Of a stretch of 64,000 bases of DNA, positions 36,385 through 45,855 are shown one piece after another (positions within the stretch are counted from its first letter, which is position 1; every line of letters starts with the position of its first letter). Origin of the DNA: Ancylothrix sp036704045 (GTDB taxonomy: Bacteria > Cyanobacteriota > Cyanobacteriia > Cyanobacteriales > Oscillatoriaceae); assembly GCA_036704045.1 (NCBI GenBank), contig DATNQM010000030.1:62001-126000 (forward strand), in the 5' to 3' direction. Under the pieces are notes generated by a model. It was given only the letters and a program-made list of their open reading frames with translations, made no database searches and was not told the DNA's origin. The translations under genes were made by a program, and so were the position numbers.

Positions 36385-37674
36385 CTAAATTGAAATCAAT
36401 TCGGAATATTCCGTTACCAACTCATCATAAGTCAAACTATCGGTTTCTTCCTGTGGACTCCAAAGCAACTCAAAAACAAACAAATAATCCGAACCTATGG
36501 ATGCCAGTTTGGTTAAAACTTGCTGCAAATCCTCGGTCGAATAGATTTTATCAAACAACGGCTGATCATTTGCAGTGGCCACCAAAAATGTCACCACAAT
36601 ATAAGCTGCCGGTTCCTCATCTCCATCCACCGGCACCGGCGAACGTCTCTGTACATAACCCCCCACATTTGACAACGTTTCTGCACTAAATTTACTACGC
36701 TCTTTAATAGAAAGTTCGTCAAAAACTTGTTTCGCTTCTTCCCTACTATTAACAGTTTGGGAACTACATAAAACATGACTCCAATATTCAGGAGAACGCA
36801 ACAAAACTAACGCGGATTCTTGCAAAAATTGCGCCAATCCTTCCGGTGTTTCCACATCCGAATTCACCGCCAAATCAGATAATTCTCTTTGAACATAACG
36901 ACCCTCAGCAAGCAAAGCAACTTGTAACTTACTTACCGTCAAAATATCATTATCTAATTCTGATTGGGTTGAATTTGCTGTATCTTTTTTCGCCAAAATC
37001 ATCCAAACAATTAATAAAATTCCACCGGCAATCAATAAAAATAATAAAAAACTCCACAGGCCACCACCAGACGACCGGCTCGAACGATAATCCCCACCAG
37101 GCGCATAGGTAGGAGGCACCGGCTGAGCAACCGAAGGATTAGAAGGATAGTAAGGCGTTTGCACCGGCACCGGTTGCGAAGGATAGTAACCCGGTTGAGG
37201 TTGCGGCACTATCACTGTAGTCCCCCCACCACTTGGATAACGCGGCGGATTATACGGATACGGCTGAGACTGAGGATAACTTGGATTGTAACCGCCTCCC
37301 CCACTCGGATAATTCGGCACCGGCACCGGTGTCACCGTTGGCCGTTTATCCCAATCTCCCCCTTTAACTCGTCCACCCGTATTCCCGCTAGGGGCCGGTC
37401 TCGCACCACCAATGCGATCTCTAGGCCCAGGAGAAGGACGAGCAGCCGGTTGGGAGCGATTAGAATTAGAAGAAGGCCGGTTATTAGAAGAAGGCCGGTT
37501 AGAACTTGGTCGAGAAATTGACCCCCCCCGCGACCGTCCACCACTACTCCTTGCCTCAGCCACATTTAGCTGCAACCATTTACCCCCATTTCCATCCCCA
37601 AAAAAACTCCCATCCCCCAGGAAAAACAAACAAACCACCGCAACCGGCAAAAACTTTAACTTAAACATCGCCAC
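36385..37674 (-). CDS. DUF1517 membrane protein
   Basis: A 429-residue protein with an N-terminal signal-like segment (about 3-20) and a long low-complexity region rich in Ser, Pro, Gly, Asn and Arg (about 40-205). A membrane segment follows at about 208-226 (FLLFLLIAGGILLIVWMIL), then a DUF1517 domain from about 240 on (SKLQVALLAEGRYVQRELSDL and AAYIVVTFLVA). This family occurs in cyanobacteria and chloroplasts; its function is unknown. MFKLKF two codons inside is an equally good start. The low-complexity part is dense in ACCGGC hexamers. Confidence 0.85.
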   Translation of the reverse strand: MAMFKLKFLPVAVVCLFFLGDGSFFGDGNGGKWLQLNVAEARSSGGRSRGGSISRPSSNRPSSNNRPSSNSNRSQPAARPSPGPRDRIGGARPAPSGNTGGRVKGGDWDKRPTVTPVPVPNYPSGGGGYNPSYPQSQPYPYNPPRYPSGGGTTVIVPQPQPGYYPSQPVPVQTPYYPSNPSVAQPVPPTYAPGGDYRSSRSSGGGLWSFLLFLLIAGGILLIVWMILAKKDTANSTQSELDNDILTVSKLQVALLAEGRYVQRELSDLAVNSDVETPEGLAQFLQESALVLLRSPEYWSHVLCSSQTVNSREEAKQVFDELSIKERSKFSAETLSNVGGYVQRRSPVPVDGDEEPAAYIVVTFLVATANDQPLFDKIYSTEDLQQVLTKLASIGSDYLFVFELLWSPQEETDSLTYDELVTEYSELISI

Positions 37675-37835
37675 AAAATACCAACTCTTCTTAGATAAAT
37701 ACTAATTCGCAATTTCCAATTCCCAATTCTCCAATCCTCATCCTCACTGGATTTTCAATGCTATTCAAACAAAACCAAACAATGTAGAGGCCGCTAATTT
37801 TCCCTACCGGCCCCTATCTTTGCCCTCAAAAACCC

Positions 37836-38510
37836 TTAACCATCCAATAAATCAGGCCGGCGGAGGCGAGTTCGTTCGAGTTGCTGCTGATAACGCCAGC
37901 GCTCAATTTCCCCATGATTTCCCGACAGCAAAACATCCGGCACCCGCAAACCCCTAAAAATAGGCGGACGAGTATAGTGCGGATAATCTAGCAAACCATT
38001 CTCAAAACTCTCATACTTCAAAGAATCCGCCTTACCCACCGTCCCCGGCAACAAACGAACCACCCCATTAATTAAAGTCAAAGCAGGAATTTCTCCCCCC
38101 GTCAAAACAAAATCACCCAACGAAACCTCACGAGTAACCAAACTCATCACTCGCTCATCCACCCCCTCATAGTGCCCACAAAGTAAAACAAGCTGATCAA
38201 AATTCTCCGCCAAATCCCGAAACATCCCTTGCTCCATTCGTTCACCCTGCGGAGTCAAAAAAATCACCTCCCGCCGGCCCACCACCGGCACCGACTCCAC
38301 CGCCGCAAAAATCGGTTCCGGCTTTAAAACCATTCCCACCCCACCCCCATAGGGTTCATCATCAACTCTTCGATGTTTATCTGTTGCAAATTCACGGGGA
38401 TTAACTAAAAAAACCTCAGCAATTTTTTTACTTAAAGCCTTTCCCAACAAACCAGATTCTAAAGGAGATGCAAAAAAATCTGGAAACAAAGTAAGCACAT
38501 CAAATCTCAT
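37836..38510 (-). CDS. trmD: tRNA (guanine-37-N1)-methyltransferase
   Basis: A 224-residue SPOUT-family enzyme with a trefoil-knot SAM site: LLCGHYEGVDERV and GDFVLTGGEIPAL, plus the N-terminal MRFDVLTLFPDFF. It methylates G37 next to the anticodon to prevent frameshifting. The C-terminal RPPIFRGLRVPDVLLSGNHGEI-type segment is canonical. It is the first gene of a minus-strand run with the DUF1517 gene and ispF. Confidence 0.95.
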   Translation of the reverse strand: MRFDVLTLFPDFFASPLESGLLGKALSKKIAEVFLVNPREFATDKHRRVDDEPYGGGVGMVLKPEPIFAAVESVPVVGRREVIFLTPQGERMEQGMFRDLAENFDQLVLLCGHYEGVDERVMSLVTREVSLGDFVLTGGEIPALTLINGVVRLLPGTVGKADSLKYESFENGLLDYPHYTRPPIFRGLRVPDVLLSGNHGEIERWRYQQQLERTRLRRPDLLDG

Positions 38511-38934
38511 AAAAATTTACGCAATAAACACTACACATAAACTCGGCCCACCCTAAAAAAAACGCAACACTTAACATTTAAAATCTAAAACGTAGAATCT
38601 TACCACACCGGCCCAATCCCTACCCAAATGTTAAGAAATACCTAATAAAACCAACCCCAGCCCTATCCATAACCAGCCCATAAAAAACTAGCACTTTAAA
38701 ACTAAAATATCCGTACCACAAGCCTTTGAGCAACCAACCCTCTACAAAAAATCAAAAAATATAAACACAACAAATAAGCTATATCGCCAAAAGATTATGA
38801 GACAATTAAAAGCCAGCCTGCGTTTACTACTGTGCCAGGAGATAAGCCAGACTGGTGAATTAAAATTCATATCCAAGCAATTTTATAGATCGTAAAAAAG
38901 CCGGTCGCCCCTACGCCTGATCACAAGCGATGTC
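38511..38934. other. Divergent intergenic stretch trmD-cphB
   Basis: No gene is visible. It should contain the promoters of trmD (minus) and cphB (plus). I found no exact NtcA box (GTA-N8-TAC), which might be expected for nitrogen-storage genes. Confidence 0.4.
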
Positions 38935-39792
38935 ATGCTGCAATTAGAATCTAACCCGATAGAACCAAGGATGCCCCAACCAACCAAATCAGCCATCATG
39001 GTGATTGGCGGAGCAGAAGACAAAGTACACGGACGAGAAATCCTCCATACGTTTTTTACTCGCGCCGGCGCCGCAGATGCACAAATAGCAATAATCCCCT
39101 GCGCCTCCCGCGAACCCGCCGCCATAGGTCAGCGCTATACCGCTATTTTTGAAGAAATGGGAGCAAAAGCCATACAGGTACTTGACATCCGTGAACGCTC
39201 CTCTGGCGAAGACCCCATCTGGCAAGACTACCTCGAAGCGGCAACCGGCGTCTTTATGACGGGCGGAGACCAACTACGCCTCTGCTCGCTACTTGCAGAC
39301 ACCCCGTTGATGGAAAAAATTCGCCTTCAAGTAGCTAACGGTAAAATCGTCCTCGCCGGCACCAGCGCCGGAGCCGCCGTCATGGGCCATCACATGATCG
39401 CCGGTGGCGGTAGTGGCGAATCTCCCAACCGTTCCCTCGTTGATATGGCAACCGGCCTCGGCATTATTCCCGAAGTCATTGTTGACCAACATTTCCAAAA
39501 TCGCAACCGCATGGCCAGATTACTCTCCGCCGTCGCCTCTCACCCCGATAGAATGGGAATCGGCATCGATGAAGACACCTGTGCCATGTTTGAAAGAGAC
39601 GGCCTCATCTCTGTTATCGGCAAAGGTACTGTCACCATCATCGATACCAGCGAAATGTCTCACACCAACCACCCCTACGTCGAAGCCACCGACCCCCTGA
39701 GCTTGTTTAACCTCCGCCTTCACCTTTTGTGTCACGGCGATTGTTACGACCGGCCCAATCGAAAAATCGTTCTCCGCCCCCGCCACTCTTAA
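38935..39792 (+). CDS. cphB: Cyanophycinase
   Basis: A serine peptidase of family S51 that degrades cyanophycin to beta-Asp-Arg dipeptides. The nucleophile is S144 in GTSAGA (142-147). MVIGGAEDKVHGREIL, FMTGGDQLRL and VDQHFQNRNRMARL are family landmarks. If ATG 38971 is used instead of 38935, the protein has 273 residues and the serine becomes residue 132, as in the Synechocystis enzyme from memory. The inner start is therefore attractive. It lies immediately upstream of cphA. Confidence 0.93.
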   Translation: MLQLESNPIEPRMPQPTKSAIMVIGGAEDKVHGREILHTFFTRAGAADAQIAIIPCASREPAAIGQRYTAIFEEMGAKAIQVLDIRERSSGEDPIWQDYLEAATGVFMTGGDQLRLCSLLADTPLMEKIRLQVANGKIVLAGTSAGAAVMGHHMIAGGGSGESPNRSLVDMATGLGIIPEVIVDQHFQNRNRMARLLSAVASHPDRMGIGIDEDTCAMFERDGLISVIGKGTVTIIDTSEMSHTNHPYVEATDPLSLFNLRLHLLCHGDCYDRPNRKIVLRPRHS

Positions 39793-39799
39793 TAACCCT

Positions 39800-39880
39800 A
39801 TTACCCTCTGTTTGGGGGACTTTCTACCGGCCCTCATGGCCCCACTGCCCGGAAGGTTAGTAGCCTTCGGGTACTAGGCT
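39800..39880 (+). other. Hairpin-rich spacer between cphB and cphA
   Basis: GGCC-CTCAT-GGCC and AGCC-N-GGCT inverted repeats lie in the 239-base spacer. They may form a partial terminator or processing site between the two genes. A GTA-N9-TAC motif here is one base too long for a canonical NtcA box. Confidence 0.35.
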
Positions 39881-40031
39881 CTCCTAATCAAAACTATCCT
39901 ATAGCCTTTATCTCCCAGTCCCCCATCCCTAAAAAATGTTCAATATGAACAGTTTGCCCTACCTAGCCACCATGAAACTAGATTAGTTAAGCCTATTGCT
40001 CTCTACGCATCGCACACTCAAGGGAAAGGTT

Positions 40032-42716
40032 ATGAAAATACTTAAAATCCTGACGTTACGCGGCCCCAACTATTGGAGCATCCGCCGTCACAAGCTAATT
40101 ATTATGCGTCTTGATTTGGAAAATTTGGCGAGTTCACCAACTAATCAAATTCCTGGTTTTTATGAAGGGTTAATTACAGCCCTCCCCAGTTTGGTTGAAC
40201 ACTTCTGCTCGCCAGGCTGTCGTGGTGGTTTTCTACAACGAGTCCGCGAAGGCACTATGATGGGTCATGTGGTTGAACACGTTGCCCTGGCTTTACAAGA
40301 GTTGGCCGGTATGGATGTCGGCTTTGGTCGCACCCGCGAAACTTCCACTCCCGGCACCTATCAAGTGGTGTTTGAATATCTCGATGAACAAGCCGGCCGG
40401 TATGCAGGGCGCGCAGCTGTTCGTCTTTGTCAAAGTATTGTGGATACCGGCCACTACTCAGCTTCAGAAGTTGAGCAAGATATTCAAGACCTTAAAGAAC
40501 TTTGGGCAGAAGCGGCTTTAGGCCCAAGTACGGAAACCATTGTTAAAGAAGCTGAGGTGCGTGGTATTCCCTGGATGCCTCTACCGGCTCGCTCTATGAT
40601 TCAATTGGGTTATGGTTCCTACGGTAAGCGCATCCAAGCAACCCTCACCAACTATAGCGGTATCCTTGGTGTTGAGTTGGCTTGTGATAAGGAAGGTACT
40701 AAAAATATTCTCCGCAGTGCCGGTGTGCCGGTGCCTCGTGGGACAGTTATTCGTTATTTAGATGAGTTAGAAGATGCTATCTCTGATGTGGGCGGTTTCC
40801 CTATTGTCCTTAAACCGCTTGATGGCAATCATGGACGCGGCATTACGATCAATATAAATAGTTTAAAAGAGGCCGAAGATGCCTATGATGCTGCTTCTGC
40901 TGCTTCTAAAACTCGCTCGGTAATTGTTGAACGCTATTATACTGGCCTTGACCATCGCGTTTTGGTGGTGAATGGTAAATTAGTGGCTGTGGCTGAACGT
41001 GTGCCGGCCCATGTGGTGGGTAATGGCAAGTCCACTATTCAAGAGTTAATTGACGAAACCAATCGTGACCCCAACCGAGGGGATGGGCACGATAATGTTC
41101 TTACCAAAATAGTTGTAGACCGCACTTCTGTGCAATTACTTGAACAAAAAGGTTATACCCTAGAAACGGTACTCGCTAACGGCGAAGTTTTCTATCTACG
41201 GGCCACCGCCAACCTGAGCACCGGCGGTATTGCGATTGACCGCACTGATGAAATTCACCCCGAAAATATCTGGATTGCTCAGCGGGTTGCTAAAATTATT
41301 GGACTTGACATTTGTGGGTTGGATATGGTAACGTCCGACATTTCTCGTCCGCTGCGGGAAACAAATGGGGTTATTGTTGAGGTGAATGCGGCGCCTGGTT
41401 TTCGGATGCACGTTTGTCCTAGTAAGGGTTTGCCTCGCAATGTGGCTGGGCCGGTTTTGGATATGCTTTTCCCGCCCGGAACTCCTCACCGTGTGCCGAT
41501 TTTGGCTGTCACCGGCACTAATGGCAAAACTACTACAACTCGTTTACTGGCCCATATTTACCGCTGCACCGGCCAAATTGTCGGCTATACGACCACAGAT
41601 GGTACCTATATTGGCGATTATTTGGTGGAAAAAGGCGATAACACCGGCCCCCAATCTGCTCAATTAATTTTGCAAGATCCAACTGTTCAAGTGGCTGTTT
41701 TGGAAACGGCGCGGGGCGGAATTTTGCGGTCTGGTTTGGCTTTTGATCATTGCGATGTTGGGGTGGTTTTGAATGTTTCGGCTGACCATTTAGGTCTGGG
41801 AGATATTGATACTATCGAGCAAATGGCTAATGTTAAGGCTGTTTTGGCGGAGGCTGTGGCACCGGCCGGTTATGCTATTTTGAATGCTGATGACCCTTTG
41901 GTGTCGGCTATGGCGAAAAAGGTTAAGGGTCAAATTGCTTATTTTTCGATGGATCCAAATAACAGTTTGATTCAAGAACATATTCATAAAAATGGCTTGG
42001 CGGCTGTTTATGAAAATGGTTATTTATCAATTTTAAAAGGCGACTGGACGCTAAGAATTGAAAAGGCGGAAAATGTACCTCTGACTTTGAAGGGAATGGC
42101 ACCTTTTCAAATTGCTAATGCTTTAGCTGCTTGTTTGGCTGCCTATTCGCAGGGGGTACAAATTGAACACATCCGGGCGGCTTTGGCTTCGTTTACTTCC
42201 AGTGCAGCCCAAACACCGGGACGGATGAATTTGTTTGATTTGGGTAAGTATCATGTTTTGGTAGATTATGCTCACAATGCGGCTAGTTATGAGGCTGTGG
42301 GCGGTTTTGTCCGCAATTGGCCTGGGGAACGCATTGGGGTTGTGGGAGGCCCCGGTGACCGCCGTGATGAGGATTTTATGGCTTTGGGTAAGCTGGCGGC
42401 GGAGATTTTTGACCGGGTGGTGGTGAAGGAGGATGATGATACTCGCGGTCGTCCGCGTGGTGATGCGGCGCGGTTAATTTGCGAGGGTATTGTGGCGACT
42501 AAACCTGATTGCCGGTATGAGTCGATTTTGAATGAGACGGAGGCTGTTAAGAAAACTCTTGATTCTGCACCGGCCGGTAGTTTGGTGGTGATTTTGCCGG
42601 AAACGGTGAGTCGGGCCATTGCTTGGATTGAGGCGCGGTCGCCGGTGCGCGAAAATACGGTTTCTGTTGAGGTGCCGGTGCAGAATATTAGTGTGCCGGT
42701 GGTTAATATTGTTTGA
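40032..42716 (+). CDS. cphA: Cyanophycin synthetase
   Basis: An 894-residue enzyme that polymerises aspartate and arginine into cyanophycin. It has an N-terminal cyanophycin-specific domain, an ATP-grasp domain (GFPIVLKPLDGNHGRGI and VNAAPGFRMH) and a Mur-ligase-like domain with P-loop TGTNGKTTTT. The ATP-grasp domain adds Asp and the Mur-like domain adds Arg. ATG 40032 follows an AGGGAAAGG ribosome binding site and gives the family N terminus MKILKILTLRGPNYWSIRR; the upstream codons to 39996 do not. Gene order cphB-cphA is the usual cyanobacterial one. Confidence 0.95.
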   Translation: MKILKILTLRGPNYWSIRRHKLIIMRLDLENLASSPTNQIPGFYEGLITALPSLVEHFCSPGCRGGFLQRVREGTMMGHVVEHVALALQELAGMDVGFGRTRETSTPGTYQVVFEYLDEQAGRYAGRAAVRLCQSIVDTGHYSASEVEQDIQDLKELWAEAALGPSTETIVKEAEVRGIPWMPLPARSMIQLGYGSYGKRIQATLTNYSGILGVELACDKEGTKNILRSAGVPVPRGTVIRYLDELEDAISDVGGFPIVLKPLDGNHGRGITININSLKEAEDAYDAASAASKTRSVIVERYYTGLDHRVLVVNGKLVAVAERVPAHVVGNGKSTIQELIDETNRDPNRGDGHDNVLTKIVVDRTSVQLLEQKGYTLETVLANGEVFYLRATANLSTGGIAIDRTDEIHPENIWIAQRVAKIIGLDICGLDMVTSDISRPLRETNGVIVEVNAAPGFRMHVCPSKGLPRNVAGPVLDMLFPPGTPHRVPILAVTGTNGKTTTTRLLAHIYRCTGQIVGYTTTDGTYIGDYLVEKGDNTGPQSAQLILQDPTVQVAVLETARGGILRSGLAFDHCDVGVVLNVSADHLGLGDIDTIEQMANVKAVLAEAVAPAGYAILNADDPLVSAMAKKVKGQIAYFSMDPNNSLIQEHIHKNGLAAVYENGYLSILKGDWTLRIEKAENVPLTLKGMAPFQIANALAACLAAYSQGVQIEHIRAALASFTSSAAQTPGRMNLFDLGKYHVLVDYAHNAASYEAVGGFVRNWPGERIGVVGGPGDRRDEDFMALGKLAAEIFDRVVVKEDDDTRGRPRGDAARLICEGIVATKPDCRYESILNETEAVKKTLDSAPAGSLVVILPETVSRAIAWIEARSPVRENTVSVEVPVQNISVPVVNIV

Positions 42717-42810
42717 GTTTTCTAAGTTTGTTGGATTGTGATAATTAAGGGGTTTTTAGGATGTCTATTAAGTAATAGCAATTCTGAAAAAATGAGCAGA
42801 GGTTAATTTG

Positions 42811-42842
42811 TAGGTTGGGTGAAACGAAAGTGCAACCCAACT
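42811..42842. repeat. TTGGGT palindromic repeat
   Basis: GTTGGGT and ACCCAAC arms around GAAACGAAAGTGCA. This is the third member of the dispersed TTGGGT hairpin family in the window and could terminate cphA. Confidence 0.65.
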
Positions 42843-42890
42843 GCAATATTTTTTTGATGTTTTTTTGGTTTTAAAAAGGTTTTTTTATGA

Positions 42891-42938
42891 GTTGGGTTTT
42901 GTTTCCAGGCTAAGATTTGGCTTGGTTCGTAACCCAAC
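42891..42938. repeat. TTGGGT palindromic repeat, long-loop variant
   Basis: GTTGGGTT (42891-42898) and AACCCAAC (42931-42938) with a 32-base interior. It is the second copy within 130 bases, in the spacer between the convergent cphA and tatA genes. Confidence 0.6.
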
Positions 42939-42975
42939 CTAATAAAAGATTTTTTTTGAGGAATTTGGTTATTTT

Positions 42976-43155
42976 TTAGTTGTTTTTATCGTCTGGTTTT
43001 TTGTCGGTTTCGGAATCGGGGTTTTGTAGTTCTTCTTTAAATCCTCGTAGAGTTTTACCTAAACTTTTCCCCAGTTCTGGTATTTTTTTTGGGCCAAAAA
43101 TAAGTAGGGTTACACCGGCAATAATTGCAATTTCAGGCCATCCTAAACCAAACAT
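42976..43155 (-). CDS. tatA: Sec-independent translocase subunit TatA/E
   Basis: A 59-residue protein too short to stand out. It begins MFGLGWPEIAIIAGVTLLIF (one membrane helix), then has GPKKIPELGKSLGKTLRGF (the amphipathic helix after the FGP hinge) and an acidic tail. This is the TatA/TatE pattern; it forms the protein-conducting component of the twin-arginine translocase in the thylakoid or plasma membrane. A plus-strand frame over the same bases is only a shadow. It lies 72 bases downstream of the last pseudopilin gene on the same strand. Confidence 0.93.
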   Translation of the reverse strand: MFGLGWPEIAIIAGVTLLIFGPKKIPELGKSLGKTLRGFKEELQNPDSETDKKPDDKNN

Positions 43156-43227
43156 AGTTTTTTCTCTTTTTTTGAAGGTTGAGTAGGTTTATTTTACCTA
43201 TAAGAGATGGCCGGTTTTTTATTATTA

Positions 43228-43770
43228 TCAACGTAAACACCGGCTATCCTCAGCCGTCCGAATTGCACCAATTAAGGTGGAAATGAATACACAGCGTTTA
43301 TTTTCGCCGCTTGTGTTGGATAGGGTAATTCTTCCGAGTTGTCCGTTGGGATGACCTTTATGATTAAATTGAATTCGCCAAGCGTTTATGGATGCTTGGC
43401 GAAATAGGGTAGTATTTTGTGTGTCTATAATTACGCCTGGTTGGTTAATTAAGTTCCACTGTGTGGGGGTTGTGGTGGCTGGATGAATTGCCCACTCAAT
43501 AGTGTCGGGAGTTGGTTGTCTAAAGCTGGCTTGCCAAGTAATTTTGCGCTGGGTGGCTGTGCTTTGGGTTTCTCGGATAACTTGAAATATTCTATCGTGA
43601 GCAGCGTTAACTCGAAGCCGGTTTATCCATCCTATATAACTGATTATGCCTATGGTGGCTAAGATGCTGCTAATAATTACTACGGCTAATATTTCAATTA
43701 AGGTGTAACCGCTGGTTGTGTTATTTGGTTGTTGCACCGGCTGTTTTTGGCGAAGATTCCCTGATGGCAT
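43228..43770 (-). CDS. GspH/FimT-type pseudopilin (second copy)
   Basis: A 180-residue prepilin with cleavage motif SG-YTLIE (cut after G21, E at +5) and a 20-residue hydrophobic helix. A GspH-like globular domain follows (HDRIFQVIRETQSTATQR, then IQFNHKGHPNGQLGRITLS). It parallels the preceding gene closely in order of motifs and is probably its duplicate. It is processed by a prepilin peptidase and likely works in the hps secretion apparatus. Confidence 0.82.
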   Translation of the reverse strand: MPSGNLRQKQPVQQPNNTTSGYTLIEILAVVIISSILATIGIISYIGWINRLRVNAAHDRIFQVIRETQSTATQRKITWQASFRQPTPDTIEWAIHPATTTPTQWNLINQPGVIIDTQNTTLFRQASINAWRIQFNHKGHPNGQLGRITLSNTSGENKRCVFISTLIGAIRTAEDSRCLR

Positions 43771-43884
43771 AGCTCAGTTTTTTTGCTGGCTAATAATTTT
43801 ATGCTTAAAATACCATAAAAAGCATTTTTTGTCAATAGCTTTTTATGGTTATAGTTTGATTTTTTTCAATCTAATTTGTTAATT

Positions 43885-44520
43885 TTAATCATCGCAGGTT
43901 CCATCGCCTTCCGAACGAGTAGCACCTAAAGGTGTAACAACCTGTACGCAACGTTTTGGAACAGTGCCTTTATAAGAAATTGTGATTCTTGGCCTTGGAT
44001 TTGTATTAGGTCTAATAATAAGATTACCTTTGCTATCAAATTGAATTCGCCAAATCGGCCCCGTCGTATTTCCCACAGCAAAACTGTTTACACTTTCTGC
44101 TGTTGTAAACCTTGTATTTGTATCTATTTCAACACCTGGTTCATCAATACTTTTCCAATAGTCGGGATCACTTGCAGCAAACGGAGGATTTCCTCCTGAG
44201 TTGCTCTTCACCACTGGGTGAAGGGCAAAATAAATGATTCTCTCCCCATTGGTTTGTGGGACTTGTCGAAAGCTAACTTGCCAAGAACTTGCCTGTTGTC
44301 GAGCGCGATTTTGTGCTTCTTGAATTGCACTTAATACTTTATCTTGGACACCGTTAACTCTCACCCGGTTTGCCCAACTTTGCAAGCTATAGACACTTAT
44401 CGCTGCCAAAATGCTCACCATTACTACAACAACCAGAACTTCTACCAAAGTGAAGCCGGCCGTTGATTTAGACAAAGGCTTTATTTGCTTTTTTCGTAAA
44501 AGGAAATCGATAATTTTCAT
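43885..44520 (-). CDS. GspH/FimT-type pseudopilin, HpsD-like
   Basis: A 211-residue prepilin with motif AG-FTLVE (cut after G22, E at +5) and the hydrophobic helix VLVVVVMVSILAAISVYSL. Its globular domain ends RCVQVVTPLGATRSEGDGTC, matching RCVFISTLIGAIRTAEDSRC in the neighbouring copy. It sits third after hpsA, where hpsD occurs in Nostoc punctiforme as I recall. The exact orthology between the two copies and HpsD is uncertain. Confidence 0.8.
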   Translation of the reverse strand: MKIIDFLLRKKQIKPLSKSTAGFTLVEVLVVVVMVSILAAISVYSLQSWANRVRVNGVQDKVLSAIQEAQNRARQQASSWQVSFRQVPQTNGERIIYFALHPVVKSNSGGNPPFAASDPDYWKSIDEPGVEIDTNTRFTTAESVNSFAVGNTTGPIWRIQFDSKGNLIIRPNTNPRPRITISYKGTVPKRCVQVVTPLGATRSEGDGTCDD

Positions 44521-44661
44521 ATTAACTAATCAAGATTAATTGCTAAACACAAACTTTAATAATTGAATAATTGGCTTAAAAATTAACTGTGTCATAAATG
44601 ACTACAAAAAGCGGATTAATCATCATAACCTCCCTGAAAAACTATTCAATAAAGGGTTTTA

Positions 44662-45780
44662 TTAGGATGGGTTTCTGTTAAAGACCCCACGAGTTTGTAC
44701 CTGAGCAGAAACACCTGGTAAATAAGCAGAATTGCGACTACTATTTGGATCATTACCTGTAGTGGTGGTATTGAGAGATTCTGGCATCCCGGCTCTCTTC
44801 AGTGCATTGCCGCGAATAGAAATAAAAACATCTTGACTTTGACCACTTTGGGCTTTTCTAATACAGGTATAAAAGCTACTATTGTCTTTTAATGTCCCCT
44901 TTTCATCTAATACCTGTGGTTTTGACAAAGTGTAATCGGTGGGATTGGGGCAACTATTAGTTGTAATTGGTTCTGTGCGCTCTTTAGGCAATATTCCGAT
45001 ATCCACCAAATCAACCAAAACCTGCTCTTTTTGAGCATAGTTCTCAGGAGGGGTTAAACCTGTTGGTGCAGCACCTGTTTGATAAACTCTCGGCCAACTA
45101 CTAAAAGTAATTCCTGAGTTAGTTGGATCAACATAACCGGCTGTGGGTGTTAATGTACTTACTGTTTGATATTGTCGGAGTTCATAACGCACAATTCGAC
45201 CCGGCCCAATCCATGTGGGGTTTCCAGAACCAGTTGGACGATCTGCACGAATGCCATACATCACAAATGTATAACTACTACGATTTAGTAACAAAGCGTT
45301 ACACTCTTGTTCCCTGCCTTGCGGGCAAGTCTGGGGTAAATTTTCGGTACCCGAAGGATCAGCTACATAGGGCACCGATTCAATTTTCCAAAAAGCTAAA
45401 ACAGGCGCAACTTCAGCAGGAAACTGTAGGTGGTTCTGTAACCCCGGACAATAAGAGGGAACTGGAGGATTTGCTGTGAGGTCTTCTGCTCTATTTGGCG
45501 TTCCACGACCTGTCGTTCCCAAGCATTCCTCATCATACACATACACCGCTTCTTTGAGTTCGTTTGACATATAGTCTAGGGCAAAACTCATATCTCGTTG
45601 AGTTTGAGTCAGTGCCAATTCGCGGCGGTCGGTTTCTGACATTTGTACAATAAAGGACAAAATCAGCATAATAACGCCAGCACTAATAATAATTGAAACT
45701 AACAACTCAATTAGTGTAAAACCTCTGATTCTTTTTCGAGAACGGCCATACTTTTTGTTATAAAAATTTTTGCTTTTCAT
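44662..45780 (-). CDS. hpsC: PilW-like pseudopilin HpsC
   Basis: A 372-residue prepilin with motif RG-FTLIE (cut after G20, E at +5). The long globular domain starts with the PilW-like helix ELALTQTQRDMSFALDYMSNEL and contains several cysteines that may form disulfides. Position after hpsB and the large size fit HpsC of the hormogonium polysaccharide secretion locus. It probably acts as a minor pilin in a type IV pilus-like secretion machine. Confidence 0.8.
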   Translation of the reverse strand: MKSKNFYNKKYGRSRKRIRGFTLIELLVSIIISAGVIMLILSFIVQMSETDRRELALTQTQRDMSFALDYMSNELKEAVYVYDEECLGTTGRGTPNRAEDLTANPPVPSYCPGLQNHLQFPAEVAPVLAFWKIESVPYVADPSGTENLPQTCPQGREQECNALLLNRSSYTFVMYGIRADRPTGSGNPTWIGPGRIVRYELRQYQTVSTLTPTAGYVDPTNSGITFSSWPRVYQTGAAPTGLTPPENYAQKEQVLVDLVDIGILPKERTEPITTNSCPNPTDYTLSKPQVLDEKGTLKDNSSFYTCIRKAQSGQSQDVFISIRGNALKRAGMPESLNTTTTGNDPNSSRNSAYLPGVSAQVQTRGVFNRNPS

Positions 45781-45855
45781 ATTTCTTCATTACTAATAGA
45801 TAAATGTAAATTATCACTTGAGTAATACCAAGGTGCCGGCTTTTCAAACCTTAAA

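Noticed and set aside
37159..37705. Plus-strand frames rich in Arg and His or Glu and Arg opposite the DUF1517 gene
   Set aside because: They are antisense to its low-complexity region and have no independent coding features.
39855..39869. GTA...TAC motif upstream of cphA as an NtcA site
   Set aside because: The spacing is nine bases instead of eight, and the motif is part of a local hairpin.
42980..43186. Plus-strand frame of 68 codons
   Set aside because: It is the antisense shadow of the real tatA gene at 42976-43155 on the minus strand.
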